Source: Bifidobacterium miconis (GTDB lineage Bacteria > Actinomycetota > Actinomycetes > Actinomycetales > Bifidobacteriaceae). Taken from it: a stretch of DNA of 47,982 bases. Under the pieces are notes generated by a model. That model had not been told where the DNA came from. It saw only the letters and a list, made by a program, of their open reading frames with translations, and made no database searches. Numbering within the stretch: the stretch's first letter is position 1; each line of letters opens with the position of its first letter. The stretch covers positions 1 to 47,982 of the forward strand of contig NZ_JAHBBH010000020.1 in the NCBI RefSeq assembly GCF_019331735.1. The letters are read 5' to 3'. The position numbers were made by a program, and so were the translations under genes. This document shows positions 16,672 through 24,452 of the stretch, piece by piece.

Positions 16672-16719
16672 AAGGATTGTGGTGTTTGTCATCTTCAGAT
16701 GACAAACACCACAATCCTT
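16672..16719 (+). terminator. Long hairpin terminator containing palindrome copy D
   Basis: A perfect 23-bp stem (16672-16694 with 16697-16719) and 2-nt loop, followed by TTATT, directly after the response regulator gene. The central 18 bp, TGTCATCTTCAGATGACA (16687-16704), belong to the palindrome family, so this could be a terminator, an operator or both. 16720-16897 holds no gene; a run of nine G (about 16847-16855) precedes the ABC gene. Confidence 0.75.
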
Positions 16720-16897
16720 TTATTGGAGAAAAGAGCGAACTGGTTAACTGTTTATGTCCGCCGCTCAAGCGAACGGAACAAACCCAGCATATATCACGTC
16801 ACTTTTTACCATCCCCTAAGATAGGGCAGTATTCAAAAACCGTTAGGGGGGGGGACTTCGATTATTACGGCTCGGGTCAATCGAAGAAAGGAAAACG

Positions 16898-17581
16898 ATG
16901 TGCCAGCTGCCCGATTCGGCTTCACCCATCATCGCGTTTGAGAACGTCTCATTCAATCATGCCGGTCGCGAATTGCATGGGATCTCATTTACCGCCTATG
17001 CAGGTCGAGTCACCGTTCTGATGGGGCCACATGACGCCGGCAAAACAACTGTTCTCCGAATGCTGTTGGGGCTGGATATCCCGGATTCCGGGTGCATATC
17101 AGTCTGCGGCAAACCCTATGGCACATCCCGTATACCAAAAAACGTTGTGAATGCAATGCCCGAAGCCATTTCACTGTCCCCATATTACTCGGCCGGAACC
17201 TATCTTCGTTGGAAGGCGCTCTGGGCCGGAACGCCTGGTCCGCTTCTTGACGGGATCATTCACATGACCGAACTGCAGAATCTTCTCACCGTCAAGCTCC
17301 ACAATCTCGCTCCAATAGATGTCCTCAAAATGCGATTCGCCATAGCTCTGCTTCCCAATCCCAAAGCCCTGATTGTAGATGAACCGCTCCAGGCACTCGA
17401 TCGATCGGGCGCGAATTGGCTCTGCGAGCAGATACGGAAGCAGGCGAATCGTGGCGTTGCGGTGCTCATCGCATCCGACCCGGACGGCAAGCTGAAGCCG
17501 ATTACCGATGATGTTGTGGTACTGGATAAAGGCACCGTGGTAAAAGAGGGTTCCCGCGGCCAACTCTGGAAGGAAGGCTGA
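16898..17581 (+). CDS. ABC-type ATPase of lasso cluster (degenerate signature, no permease)
   Basis: 227 residues, preceded by AAAGGAAAACG. Walker A is GPHDAGKTT (43-51); Walker B is KALIVDEP (156-163). The place of the LSGGQ signature reads NLAPIDVLKMRFAIALL, so the signature is essentially lost. A partial D-loop (QALD) and a weak H-loop (ASDPD) remain. Lasso clusters often include an exporter that also gives self-immunity, but that is normally a fused membrane-ATPase protein. Here only the ATPase half is present and no membrane partner exists in the cluster. It may work with a permease encoded elsewhere or in a different immunity mechanism. Confidence 0.85.
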   Translation: MCQLPDSASPIIAFENVSFNHAGRELHGISFTAYAGRVTVLMGPHDAGKTTVLRMLLGLDIPDSGCISVCGKPYGTSRIPKNVVNAMPEAISLSPYYSAGTYLRWKALWAGTPGPLLDGIIHMTELQNLLTVKLHNLAPIDVLKMRFAIALLPNPKALIVDEPLQALDRSGANWLCEQIRKQANRGVAVLIASDPDGKLKPITDDVVVLDKGTVVKEGSRGQLWKEG

Positions 17582-17618
17582 AAAACGCCAGCAGATCGTC
17601 CGATTCCCCATAGATCCA

Positions 17619-17662
17619 TGTGTTTGGTGTTTGTCATCCGAAGATGACAAACACCAAACACA
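17619..17662. promoter_or_regulatory. 20-bp-arm hairpin with palindrome copy E, upstream of lasso precursor
   Basis: Arms 17619-17638 and 17643-17662 are perfectly complementary with a 4-nt loop and contain TGTCATCCGAAGATGACA (17632-17649). No T-run follows, which argues against a simple terminator. Its centre (17640.5) is 35 bp upstream of the centre of TACTAT (17673-17678), a candidate -10 box (TGTACTAT) for the precursor gene. That is the spacing expected of an activator site overlapping or adjoining -35. Confidence 0.5.
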
Positions 17663-17753
17663 TTCTTGGATGTACTATCCAAATCATGTTAACTGGAATG
17701 GCATGCACCGGCATGCAATCCGGTTCCATATCCAGAACACGAGGAGAACGAAG

Positions 17754-17882
17754 ATGAAGGATTATGTGCCTCCTGCCGTTGAGGTCATCGCATCATTCAA
17801 GGAAGCAACCAATGGCGTATGGTTCGGCAACTATGTCGATGTTGGCGGTGCCAAGGCCCCGTTCCCTTGGGGATCGAACTGA
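17754..17882 (+). CDS. Lasso peptide precursor (A)
   Basis: 42 residues from the ATG at 17754 (GAGGAG 7 nt upstream; upstream in-frame reading crosses the hairpin and was rejected). The leader (1-20) fits the actinobacterial YxxPxLxxxGxFxxxT recognition pattern: Tyr4, Pro7, Val9, Ala13, Phe15 and Thr19, with Thr at position -2 before the core as required by the B2 protease. The 22-residue core (21-42) starts GVWFGNYVD, so Gly1 can be joined to the Asp9 side chain in a nine-residue macrolactam. The tail ends in PFPWGSN. There is no Cys, so it would be a class II lasso peptide. C, B1 and B2 genes follow at once. The product was not identified with any named peptide from memory. Confidence 0.93.
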   Translation: MKDYVPPAVEVIASFKEATNGVWFGNYVDVGGAKAPFPWGSN

Positions 17883-17936
17883 CCGAAACCCTGCATATAT
17901 TGATGATCCCTAGCTGTATCAGGATAGGGAAACGTG

Positions 17937-19526
17937 ATGCCGTTTACGTATAAGAACCCAAACTGTACCGTGATTGTCCGCGGCGGGAAGCCGACGGACT
18001 GTTCGAAGCTTCCCGCCTCCATCAGCATCAATGACGAGGGAACATGTGTCCAAGTTCCTCTGCTGAGTGGCGATCGCATGTTCTGGATCGTCGCCGAAGA
18101 TGAAGTGCTCCTGTCGGACAGCGCCTCCCGACTTGCAAGTATCACGAACGCCGATCTTGACCTAGAACGCATTGTCATGGATCTGCTGCCTTCGCTCCCT
18201 GACAGCCTACGAGGGGACAAATCCCCATGGAGGAACGTACATTCCATACCTGTCGCAACCATACTGCACCTCGACAAATCCAATAGGCCGCGATATACGA
18301 GAGCGGAACCTTCACCCATAAAACATGTTTCAAACGGCGCAATTCTGGCATCGCTAAGGAGCAGTTTCCTGACGATCGCGGATGAGTGGCGCAATGAGGC
18401 ACCACTATCCGCCGATGTGTCCGGAGGAGTGGATTCCGCCGCCATCACATACATCTTCGCCAGCGAGGGGGTTCGTATGCCCCTGTATCATGAAACACCC
18501 GACGATCCAATGAATCAGGATTCCCAATGGGCCGAGCGAATCTCCGAGGACGTTCGGATGCCACTCATCAAAGTCGGCCGAGTCGTGGATGGAAACAGAT
18601 CATTCGAACCCGCAGCCGAATACCCCAACAACGAGATACCTGAAGAACCGATCTACTGGAGCGATATCGAAGGCTATCTCAGCCGAATCTCCGAAATGGA
18701 GGCAGGCACAAGCCGTATCCATGTCACAGGTTTCGGAGGAGACGAGCTGTTCGCATCTATGCCATCCTCATCTTGGAGCTGCCTGCGGGAACACCCACTG
18801 CGACTACGAGACATCCGAAGACAATACAGCGCCGATTACCGAATCCCACCCCATCAGGCAATTCTCGATCTGACCGATAACACCGATCTGTATGAGGAAT
18901 TACGGTCATCGTTCCTGGACGCGGAACAAGGTCATAACCATCGCTCCTCGCCTTGTGGATGGCACGATGTCATACTCATTCCCGAATTCCTGACCACAAA
19001 AGCCAGGGATATCCTATATAGCGCCATTGAATCACAATTCAAACACGCCGAAATTCGGCCATTGAGCCCCGACCGAAGCCGTCATCAGGCGCTCTATTCT
19101 CTGTCAATGCAGGCACGAATGCTCAATCAGGTTAATCGGACGTTCGCCTCTGACGACATAACGTTCCGCTCCCCTTACCTGGACCATGGGATCGCGGACT
19201 ATGCGCTATGTGCCCCAATCAGTGCACGCACCGAAGGAAATCTACACAAAGCCGTATTGTACCGGGCACTCAAAGGCATAGTCCCCGAAACGATATTCCG
19301 GCGTCCCGTCAAAGGCGATCACTCATATTCACTGTATCTGGCCTGGCAACGCTCGAAGGACTCGCTGCTCAACTCAATCACCGGTGGAGAGCTGGACGAA
19401 GAAGGATTGATCGATATGCCAGCCATACGGCGTCGAGCTTCCATGCCGATGCCTGACATCACGTTTCTGTTCGAAATGCAACGAGTCGCGGCAGTGGAAA
19501 GGTGGCTAAGACATGCAAACCGATGA
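17937..19526 (+). CDS. Lasso cyclase (asparagine-synthetase-like, C)
   Basis: 529 residues from the ATG at 17937 (AGGGA 6 nt upstream; a GTG one codon earlier is possible). The ATP-pyrophosphatase loop is VSGGVDSA (near 162-169), and VTGFGGDELFASMPSS is a second asparagine-synthetase motif. The N-terminal glutaminase-like domain is short and lacks the catalytic Cys, as usual for lasso cyclases. The enzyme adenylates the Asp9 side chain of the precursor core and closes the macrolactam on the new N-terminus. It starts 54 nt after the precursor gene and overlaps the B1 gene by 14 nt. Confidence 0.92.
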   Translation: MPFTYKNPNCTVIVRGGKPTDCSKLPASISINDEGTCVQVPLLSGDRMFWIVAEDEVLLSDSASRLASITNADLDLERIVMDLLPSLPDSLRGDKSPWRNVHSIPVATILHLDKSNRPRYTRAEPSPIKHVSNGAILASLRSSFLTIADEWRNEAPLSADVSGGVDSAAITYIFASEGVRMPLYHETPDDPMNQDSQWAERISEDVRMPLIKVGRVVDGNRSFEPAAEYPNNEIPEEPIYWSDIEGYLSRISEMEAGTSRIHVTGFGGDELFASMPSSSWSCLREHPLRLRDIRRQYSADYRIPPHQAILDLTDNTDLYEELRSSFLDAEQGHNHRSSPCGWHDVILIPEFLTTKARDILYSAIESQFKHAEIRPLSPDRSRHQALYSLSMQARMLNQVNRTFASDDITFRSPYLDHGIADYALCAPISARTEGNLHKAVLYRALKGIVPETIFRRPVKGDHSYSLYLAWQRSKDSLLNSITGGELDEEGLIDMPAIRRRASMPMPDITFLFEMQRVAAVERWLRHANR

Positions 19527-19785
19527 CACGATGGCGAACACCAGCCTGAAGGACCAGATATCCCTGTATCCCAAAGAGGGAGGGGCAATCGTATTCGTCA
19601 ACGACACCGGCGAATACCTGCAGATCAACGAAATAGGCCGAATCATCCTCGACGGTCTGATGCACGGCAAAACCGTTGAGGATTGCACGAATGAAATCGC
19701 CGAAGAATATCGGGCTGACAGACAAATCATCGTCCGGGATACGGAACGATTTCTCGCCGATATGGGGAAGCACGTGCGTTTATGA
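19513..19785 (+). CDS. Lasso leader-binding protein B1 (PqqD-like RRE)
   Basis: 90 residues. The PqqD-type fold is visible in the pattern VFVNDTGEYLQINEIGRIIL, then DGLMHGKTVEDCTNEIAEEY and DRQIIVRDTERFLADM. This RiPP recognition element binds the precursor leader (Tyr-Pro region) and presents it to the B2 protease. It overlaps the cyclase gene by 14 nt and B2 by 4 nt, so the three are translationally coupled. An internal start (MANTSLKD) would give an 84-residue protein. Confidence 0.92.
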   Translation: MQTDDTMANTSLKDQISLYPKEGGAIVFVNDTGEYLQINEIGRIILDGLMHGKTVEDCTNEIAEEYRADRQIIVRDTERFLADMGKHVRL

Positions 19786-20279
19786 GCATCCCTCTGCAGC
19801 CGGAAGCAATCACACGAGTCAACTTTCACGACCGCCTGGTGGCGCTGATTGCCATCATTATCGGAAGACGGATGGAACGACAACGAATCGGAGAGTTTTG
19901 CCGTCGGCTTGAAACGTGGTCCGAACGGTATCCGCCAGCCGATGCCGACATGGCGAAGCGTTACCGCAACGCCGTATGTGCGGTAAGCCGCAGATGCCGC
20001 AGCCAGCAGGGTTGTCTGCTTCGGTCGCTCTCCACGGCGGCGGCATGCCGCATATCTCACCGATCCGTCACATGGTGCACCGGATTCACCGATCGTCCCT
20101 TTCGCGCACACGCCTGGGTCGAAGTCAACGGCACACCCATCGGCGAACCTGATTCCGTCAAACAGTACACCATCACCAGAACTAGTGCCATACGGAAAGA
20201 AGCGAATCATGCGACCGGAACGCCCAATTATGATATTCCTCCATTAAATTACGGGAGGAATATCGAACGAACGAGATAA
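19782..20279 (+). CDS. Lasso leader peptidase B2 (transglutaminase-like)
   Basis: 165 residues. The catalytic Cys is in QQGCLLRSLSTAAACR and the His in FRAHAWVEVNGTPIGEP. The acidic third position is Glu, as in many actinobacterial B2 proteins. The segment between (SVTWCTGFTDRPF) is also typical. The enzyme cuts the leader after Asn20 of the precursor, exposing Gly1 for cyclisation. It is the last gene of the operon. Its 3' end contains an inverted repeat (GATATTCCTCC/GGAGGAATATC, 20232-20264) that may act as a terminator with the convergent gene. No further cluster gene follows, so there is no dedicated membrane exporter. Confidence 0.93.
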   Translation: MSIPLQPEAITRVNFHDRLVALIAIIIGRRMERQRIGEFCRRLETWSERYPPADADMAKRYRNAVCAVSRRCRSQQGCLLRSLSTAAACRISHRSVTWCTGFTDRPFRAHAWVEVNGTPIGEPDSVKQYTITRTSAIRKEANHATGTPNYDIPPLNYGRNIERTR

Positions 20280-20318
20280 GTGTCAGTGACATCATCCGTT
20301 TCTTGAAGTCCAGAAATC

Positions 20319-21644
20319 TCAGCGGACGATGAAACCTTGATCTTCGGCGTAGTCCTTCATGGCCTTCTGCCACTTGGCGGCGGCCGTCTTCAGATCGGTC
20401 TTGCCGGAGAAGAACGGTCCCATATCGTCCGTGTAGATGGAGCGGGCGTAGGGCTCGAAGGGCAGGAACTCCCACTTGCCGGTGACGTCCTTGGCGGCCT
20501 GGGAGAAGACCTCGTTGTACTTCTGGCCGCCGAAGAACTCGTTGTCGCTGCCGTCGGCGTTCCTGAGCGTGATCTTGGCGAGGAAGTCCTCCTGGTTGAG
20601 GGTCTTGGTGGTGGCGGGGAAGCTGCCGTTGGACACGCGGGCGTCGATGCCCTCGTCGTTGGTGGTGACGTATTCGACGAACTTCTTGGCCGCCTCGAGC
20701 TTGCCGTCCGCGACGTCCTTGGCGATGGCCAGGCCGCTGCCGCCGTATTCGCCGTTGATGGGCGTGCCGTCAACGGTGGGCAGGAGGGCGACGCGGAACT
20801 TGCCGGTGGCCTGCGGCACGCCCTGCAGGAGGTTGTTGGCCATCCACGCGCCGCTGATGAGGCTGGCGACGGAGCTGTCGCCGAGGGACTTCATCCAGTC
20901 GTCGGTCCAGGTCTTCGTGTGGACGTCGATGAGGTCCTCGTCGCGCATCTTCTGCCAGAGGTCCATGAACCGCTGGGCGCCCTTGTCGCCGGTGATGTCG
21001 ATGGTCAGCTTCTCGCCGTCGAGCGTGTAGGCGTGGCCGCCCATGGCCCACATCATCGCGTTGAACAGGCCCGCGTCGCCGGAGTCGGAGGTGATGTAGG
21101 AGCCGGTGGCGCGGATCTTCTTCGCGTCCTCGTAGAACTCGTCCCACGTGGTCGGCGGTTCGTTGACGCCGGCCTGGTAGAACACGTCCTTGTTGTAGAA
21201 GTAGGCCATCGGGCCCGAGTCGGCGGGCATCGCGTACAGGCCGCCGTTGATGTTCACGGAGCTCCAAGTGCCAGGGGTGAACGTGTCCTTGAGCTTGGCG
21301 GTGTCGTAGACCTTGCTCAGGTCCATGAGCGTGCCGGAGTGCACGAACTGCGGGATGGCGAGGTACTCGATCAGGGTGACGTCGGGCAGTCCGTTGCCGG
21401 CCTGTGCCGCGTTGTTGAGCGCGGTGTAGGTCTCCTCGGTGCTGCCGACGTTGCTCACCTTCACCGTGATGTCGGGGTTGGCCTTCATGAAGGCCTCGGC
21501 GGCCCGGTCGATGCTCGTGTCCCACGACCATACCGTCAGTTCGGTCTTGCCCGAGCTTGCGGCCGTGTTGCCGCATCCCGCGAGAGGGATGAGCAGCGCT
21601 CCGATGGCGGCCGTGGCTACGGCTGCGCGAGTGGTGTTGTTCAT
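20319..21644 (-). CDS. Sugar ABC transporter solute-binding lipoprotein (first of two)
   Basis: 441 residues. The signal peptide and lipobox (LIPLAGC, Cys about 24) indicate a lipid-anchored extracellular protein. The mature part is a family 1 solute-binding protein: KTELTVWSWDTSIDRAAEAF, DVTLIEYLAIPQF, GGLYAMPADSGPMAYFYNKD. It is transcribed away from the ROK regulator and resembles the isolated binding-protein gene of bifidobacterial nah loci, which deal with N-acetylglucosamine-containing milk oligosaccharide fragments. No permease is adjacent on its strand, so it probably shares those at 25774-27584. The exact ligand is inferred from context. Confidence 0.88.
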   Translation of the reverse strand: MNNTTRAAVATAAIGALLIPLAGCGNTAASSGKTELTVWSWDTSIDRAAEAFMKANPDITVKVSNVGSTEETYTALNNAAQAGNGLPDVTLIEYLAIPQFVHSGTLMDLSKVYDTAKLKDTFTPGTWSSVNINGGLYAMPADSGPMAYFYNKDVFYQAGVNEPPTTWDEFYEDAKKIRATGSYITSDSGDAGLFNAMMWAMGGHAYTLDGEKLTIDITGDKGAQRFMDLWQKMRDEDLIDVHTKTWTDDWMKSLGDSSVASLISGAWMANNLLQGVPQATGKFRVALLPTVDGTPINGEYGGSGLAIAKDVADGKLEAAKKFVEYVTTNDEGIDARVSNGSFPATTKTLNQEDFLAKITLRNADGSDNEFFGGQKYNEVFSQAAKDVTGKWEFLPFEPYARSIYTDDMGPFFSGKTDLKTAAAKWQKAMKDYAEDQGFIVR

Positions 21645-21877
21645 GATGGTCTTCTTTCCGTGCCTGACCGTCTTTGGCCATATGCCGCAACTATTTTGTT
21701 TGGATGTCGAACATGATTATGCACAGAGATGGGAAACTTGTCAAAGTTGCGGGGTTTCCATATTGTCAGTCCCCTGATGGGTGTTATCCTGAAAGCCGTT
21801 CGAGGATGACGCCGGGATGTCCGTCCCGATAATGTGATTCCGCATTTCCGCAATCGTCTCACCCGAGGAGGGCTCCC
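21645..21877. promoter_or_regulatory. Divergent control region for binding protein and ROK regulator
   Basis: A 233-bp gap between divergent genes. It contains TATTTTGTTTG (21692-21702), which also occurs as TATTTTGTTCG (24138-24148) upstream of the second binding-protein gene. This common element is a candidate operator of the ROK regulator. Start-adjacent ribosome sites are GAAAGAAG (minus) and GAGGAGG (plus). Confidence 0.4.
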
Positions 21878-22996
21878 ATGTACGCTAAATCCAATCCCAG
21901 CGACGCAAGGGCCAACAACCGCAGACTGTTGTTCCGGCTGCTGTTCCCCGACCGGCAGCTGTCGCGCGCCGACCTATGCAAGGAGACGGGGCTCTCGCGC
22001 GCCACCGCCACGGATGTGACCGGCGAGATGATCGACGACGGCCTGCTGCGGGAGCTTGGTTCGGGAAGGCGCGACGGCCGCGGCAAGCCGGGCACCCTGC
22101 TGGCCATCGACACGGACGTGCTTCGTCTGGTGTGCATCGACCTGTCGCGTCCGTACGTGATGACCGGTGCCGTGATGGACCTGCGGGCCAGGATCGTCGA
22201 GCGGCGCGAGCGGGTGCTTGATGACGGGGATCGGGTCGATCTTGACGACGTGCTTTCACTTGCGGGGCAGATGATCCGGCTTGCCGGTTCGGGGCTCGTG
22301 GGCATCGGCGTCGCCGTACCCGGCGTGGTCTCCGGTTCGGGGAGAGTGATTTCCAGTTCCAATCTCGGCTGGGACAACGTGGAACTTCGCGACCTGCTCG
22401 AAGGCGAGTTCTCTCTGCCCGTTCGCGTGGACAACGACGCCAATGCGGCCCTGCTGGCCGACCGGTTCCTCGGCCATGGCAATCCCAACTGCCTGCTCGT
22501 GCAGACCACCCGGGGCGTCGGCGCCTCGGTGCTGCTCAACGACGAGTTCGTGGAGGGCGACGACCATGCGGCCGGCGAGATCGGCCATGTCGTGATCGAC
22601 CCTGCCGGCCCGGCGTGCACCTGCGGCAAGCGCGGCTGTCTGGAGACCTATGTCTCCGCCATCGCGTTGCGCGACCGCATTCGCAGGGATCCGAATCGAC
22701 GTGCGGACATTTTGGCCGCGGCCGGCGCGAGGCTCGGCGGCGCGCTGGCGATGCCGGCGAGCCTGCTGAACCTGCATGACATCGCCGTCTATGGGCCTCC
22801 CGATATCGTCGGAGAGACGCTGCTCGGCGCATGCAGCGAAACCGTCAACGCCCTGTCCCGGAACGACTATCAGAGCAAGATGCGGGTGCGCCGGTGCGAG
22901 CTCGGCGATGACGCCACCCTGCGCGGGCAGGCGGTCTCCGTGCTGCGCGAGATCGTGGGCAGGCGCGGGCTGTCCGCGGCGGCCGCCTCGTCCTGA
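21878..22996 (+). CDS. ROK-family transcriptional regulator (NahR/NagC-like)
   Basis: 372 residues. The N-terminal winged helix-turn-helix is visible (RRLLFRLLFPDRQLSRADLC, KETGLSRATATDVTGEMIDD). The ROK sugar-binding domain follows, with GIGVAVPGVVSGSGRVISSS, VDNDANAALLADRF and the zinc motif CTCGKRGCLETY. The linker and DNA-binding domain distinguish it from the ROK kinase downstream. ROK repressors of this kind release DNA when they bind N-acetylglucosamine or a phosphorylated derivative. Its position between two transport units suggests it controls both. Confidence 0.9.
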   Translation: MYAKSNPSDARANNRRLLFRLLFPDRQLSRADLCKETGLSRATATDVTGEMIDDGLLRELGSGRRDGRGKPGTLLAIDTDVLRLVCIDLSRPYVMTGAVMDLRARIVERRERVLDDGDRVDLDDVLSLAGQMIRLAGSGLVGIGVAVPGVVSGSGRVISSSNLGWDNVELRDLLEGEFSLPVRVDNDANAALLADRFLGHGNPNCLLVQTTRGVGASVLLNDEFVEGDDHAAGEIGHVVIDPAGPACTCGKRGCLETYVSAIALRDRIRRDPNRRADILAAAGARLGGALAMPASLLNLHDIAVYGPPDIVGETLLGACSETVNALSRNDYQSKMRVRRCELGDDATLRGQAVSVLREIVGRRGLSAAAASS

Positions 22997-23126
22997 CGGA
23001 CGTGCGCCCCGCCGCCGGGCGCGCGTGGCGTGGTGTATCATCGCTTCCCGGATCCAATATGTAAGGATTCCGAACATAATGGCGGGCGGACGAAACAGGA
23101 GTCCGCCCTCGGGAACGGAGATCGTC

Positions 23127-24056
23127 ATGACGATGAATGCCAGTGGTATGCCGGAAACAGAGAACCTGCGCGTCGGCGTGGATGTCGGAGGAACGAAGAT
23201 CGAGGCGGTGCTGACCGATGCGGCCGGCACGGTTCTCGCATCCGCGCGCAGGGCAGCCCGGAAAGGCGGCGACGAGGTCGTGGAGGATGTGGTCGCCATC
23301 GTGCGGCAGGTGGCCGGAATGCGGTTCGATGAGGTGAGATCCGTGGGCATCGGCATCCCCGGACTGGTGCACCGCGACACCGGGCGTGTGGAGAATGTGG
23401 TCAATCTCGGAATTGAGAACCTGGAGCTGGGAGGCCGTGCATCCGGCATGCTGGGGCTTCCCGTGTGGGTGGACAACGATGTGAACGCCGCGGCGCTGGG
23501 GGCCTATGGGACGCTGCCCGACCGGCTCAGGCACGGCAGGATGGCGTTCGTCAACCTGGGGACGGGGCTGGCGGCCGGCTTCGTTCGCGCCGGTCTCGTC
23601 GAACGCGGCGACACTGGCGCCCTCGGGGAGATCGGCCACCTGCCGGTGGACCCCAACCGCATGGCGTGCAAATGCGGTCAGCGCGGATGTCTGGAGGCCG
23701 CATGCTCGGGAGGGGGTCTGCGGCGCATGTGGCCCGTTGCGGATCCTCCGCTGCCCGACATCCTCGCGAAGGCCGACGGCGGCGATGACGAAGCGGAACG
23801 GGTTCTCGGCATCGCGCTGCATGCCCTCGCCGACGTCGTGCAGATCGTCGCCCAGGCCGCGGATCCTTCGGTCATCGTCATCGGAGGCGGTGTTTCCCGC
23901 GCCGGGTTCCCGTTGCTTGATGCGCTGCGCGGGGAACTGTGCAACAGGGAGGCCTCCAGCGGATTCATCGCGGGTCTGCGGCTGACGGAACGCCTGCGGC
24001 TCGCCGATGCGTCGATTCCGATTGGCGCGCTCGGAGCGTCCCTCATCGCCTGCTGA
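23127..24056 (+). CDS. ROK-family sugar kinase
   Basis: 309 residues from the ATG at 23127 (CGGAGATCGTC). It starts directly with the ATP-binding DVGGTKIEAVLTD and has no DNA-binding domain, so it is a kinase rather than a repressor. GIGIPGLVHRDTG, VDNDVNAAALGAYG, LGEIGHLPVDPNRMACKCG and the zinc ligands in KCGQRGCLEAA are typical of glucokinase, N-acetylglucosamine and N-acetylmannosamine kinases. In this locus N-acetylglucosamine is the likeliest substrate, since the GH20 enzyme would release it. Substrate choice is inferred. Confidence 0.85.
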   Translation: MTMNASGMPETENLRVGVDVGGTKIEAVLTDAAGTVLASARRAARKGGDEVVEDVVAIVRQVAGMRFDEVRSVGIGIPGLVHRDTGRVENVVNLGIENLELGGRASGMLGLPVWVDNDVNAAALGAYGTLPDRLRHGRMAFVNLGTGLAAGFVRAGLVERGDTGALGEIGHLPVDPNRMACKCGQRGCLEAACSGGGLRRMWPVADPPLPDILAKADGGDDEAERVLGIALHALADVVQIVAQAADPSVIVIGGGVSRAGFPLLDALRGELCNREASSGFIAGLRLTERLRLADASIPIGALGASLIAC

Positions 24057-24299
24057 CCAGACCCCGGTGCCGACGGACCATCGGCGCGCCGAAACCAGAT
24101 TCCTTAAACTCCGACAGACGGGGTGCACCACATCCATTATTTTGTTCGACTGACTTGCAAAAAAGGTTAAGGCGTCATATCCTTGGCTTTCAAGGAGGTT
24201 GAAACCAACTACAGGAATTACGCAAGGCTTGCTAACAAAATATCCGGTCTTGCTGCGGCGCGATGCCCAGAAGTGGTGTGGCGTCATGTTCCTCGGTAT

Positions 24300-24359
24300 C
24301 GCTACGGACGTCGGCAACGGCGTCCGTAGCGGCATCGCCCGCGCATGGCAGCGCGGGCG
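24300..24359 (+). terminator. Two hairpins before the second binding-protein gene
   Basis: CGCTACGGACG/CGTCCGTAGCG (24300-24331, 10-nt loop) and CGCCCGCGC/GCGCGGGCG (24336-24359). They may end the kinase transcript or attenuate entry into the transporter operon. The rest of 24060-24452 holds no gene; it contains TATTTTGTTCG (24138) and a GGAGG without a good reading frame. Confidence 0.5.
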
Positions 24360-24452
24360 GATACGGACCCGGGACCGTCGTGCGCAGCGGCACGTCGCGC
24401 CATTCCTCCGAACGACGGCGTCGGGCAGGCATTCCAGGAAAAGGAAACCATC

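Noticed and set aside
19782..20279. Loss of a catalytic Asp in the lasso B2 peptidase (Glu at the third position)
   Set aside because: HAWVE...GEP with Glu is common in actinobacterial B2 proteins, so it is not a defect.
22845..24335. 496-residue minus-strand frame opposite the ROK kinase
   Set aside because: Antisense shadow of the kinase, whose ATP and zinc motifs are clear.
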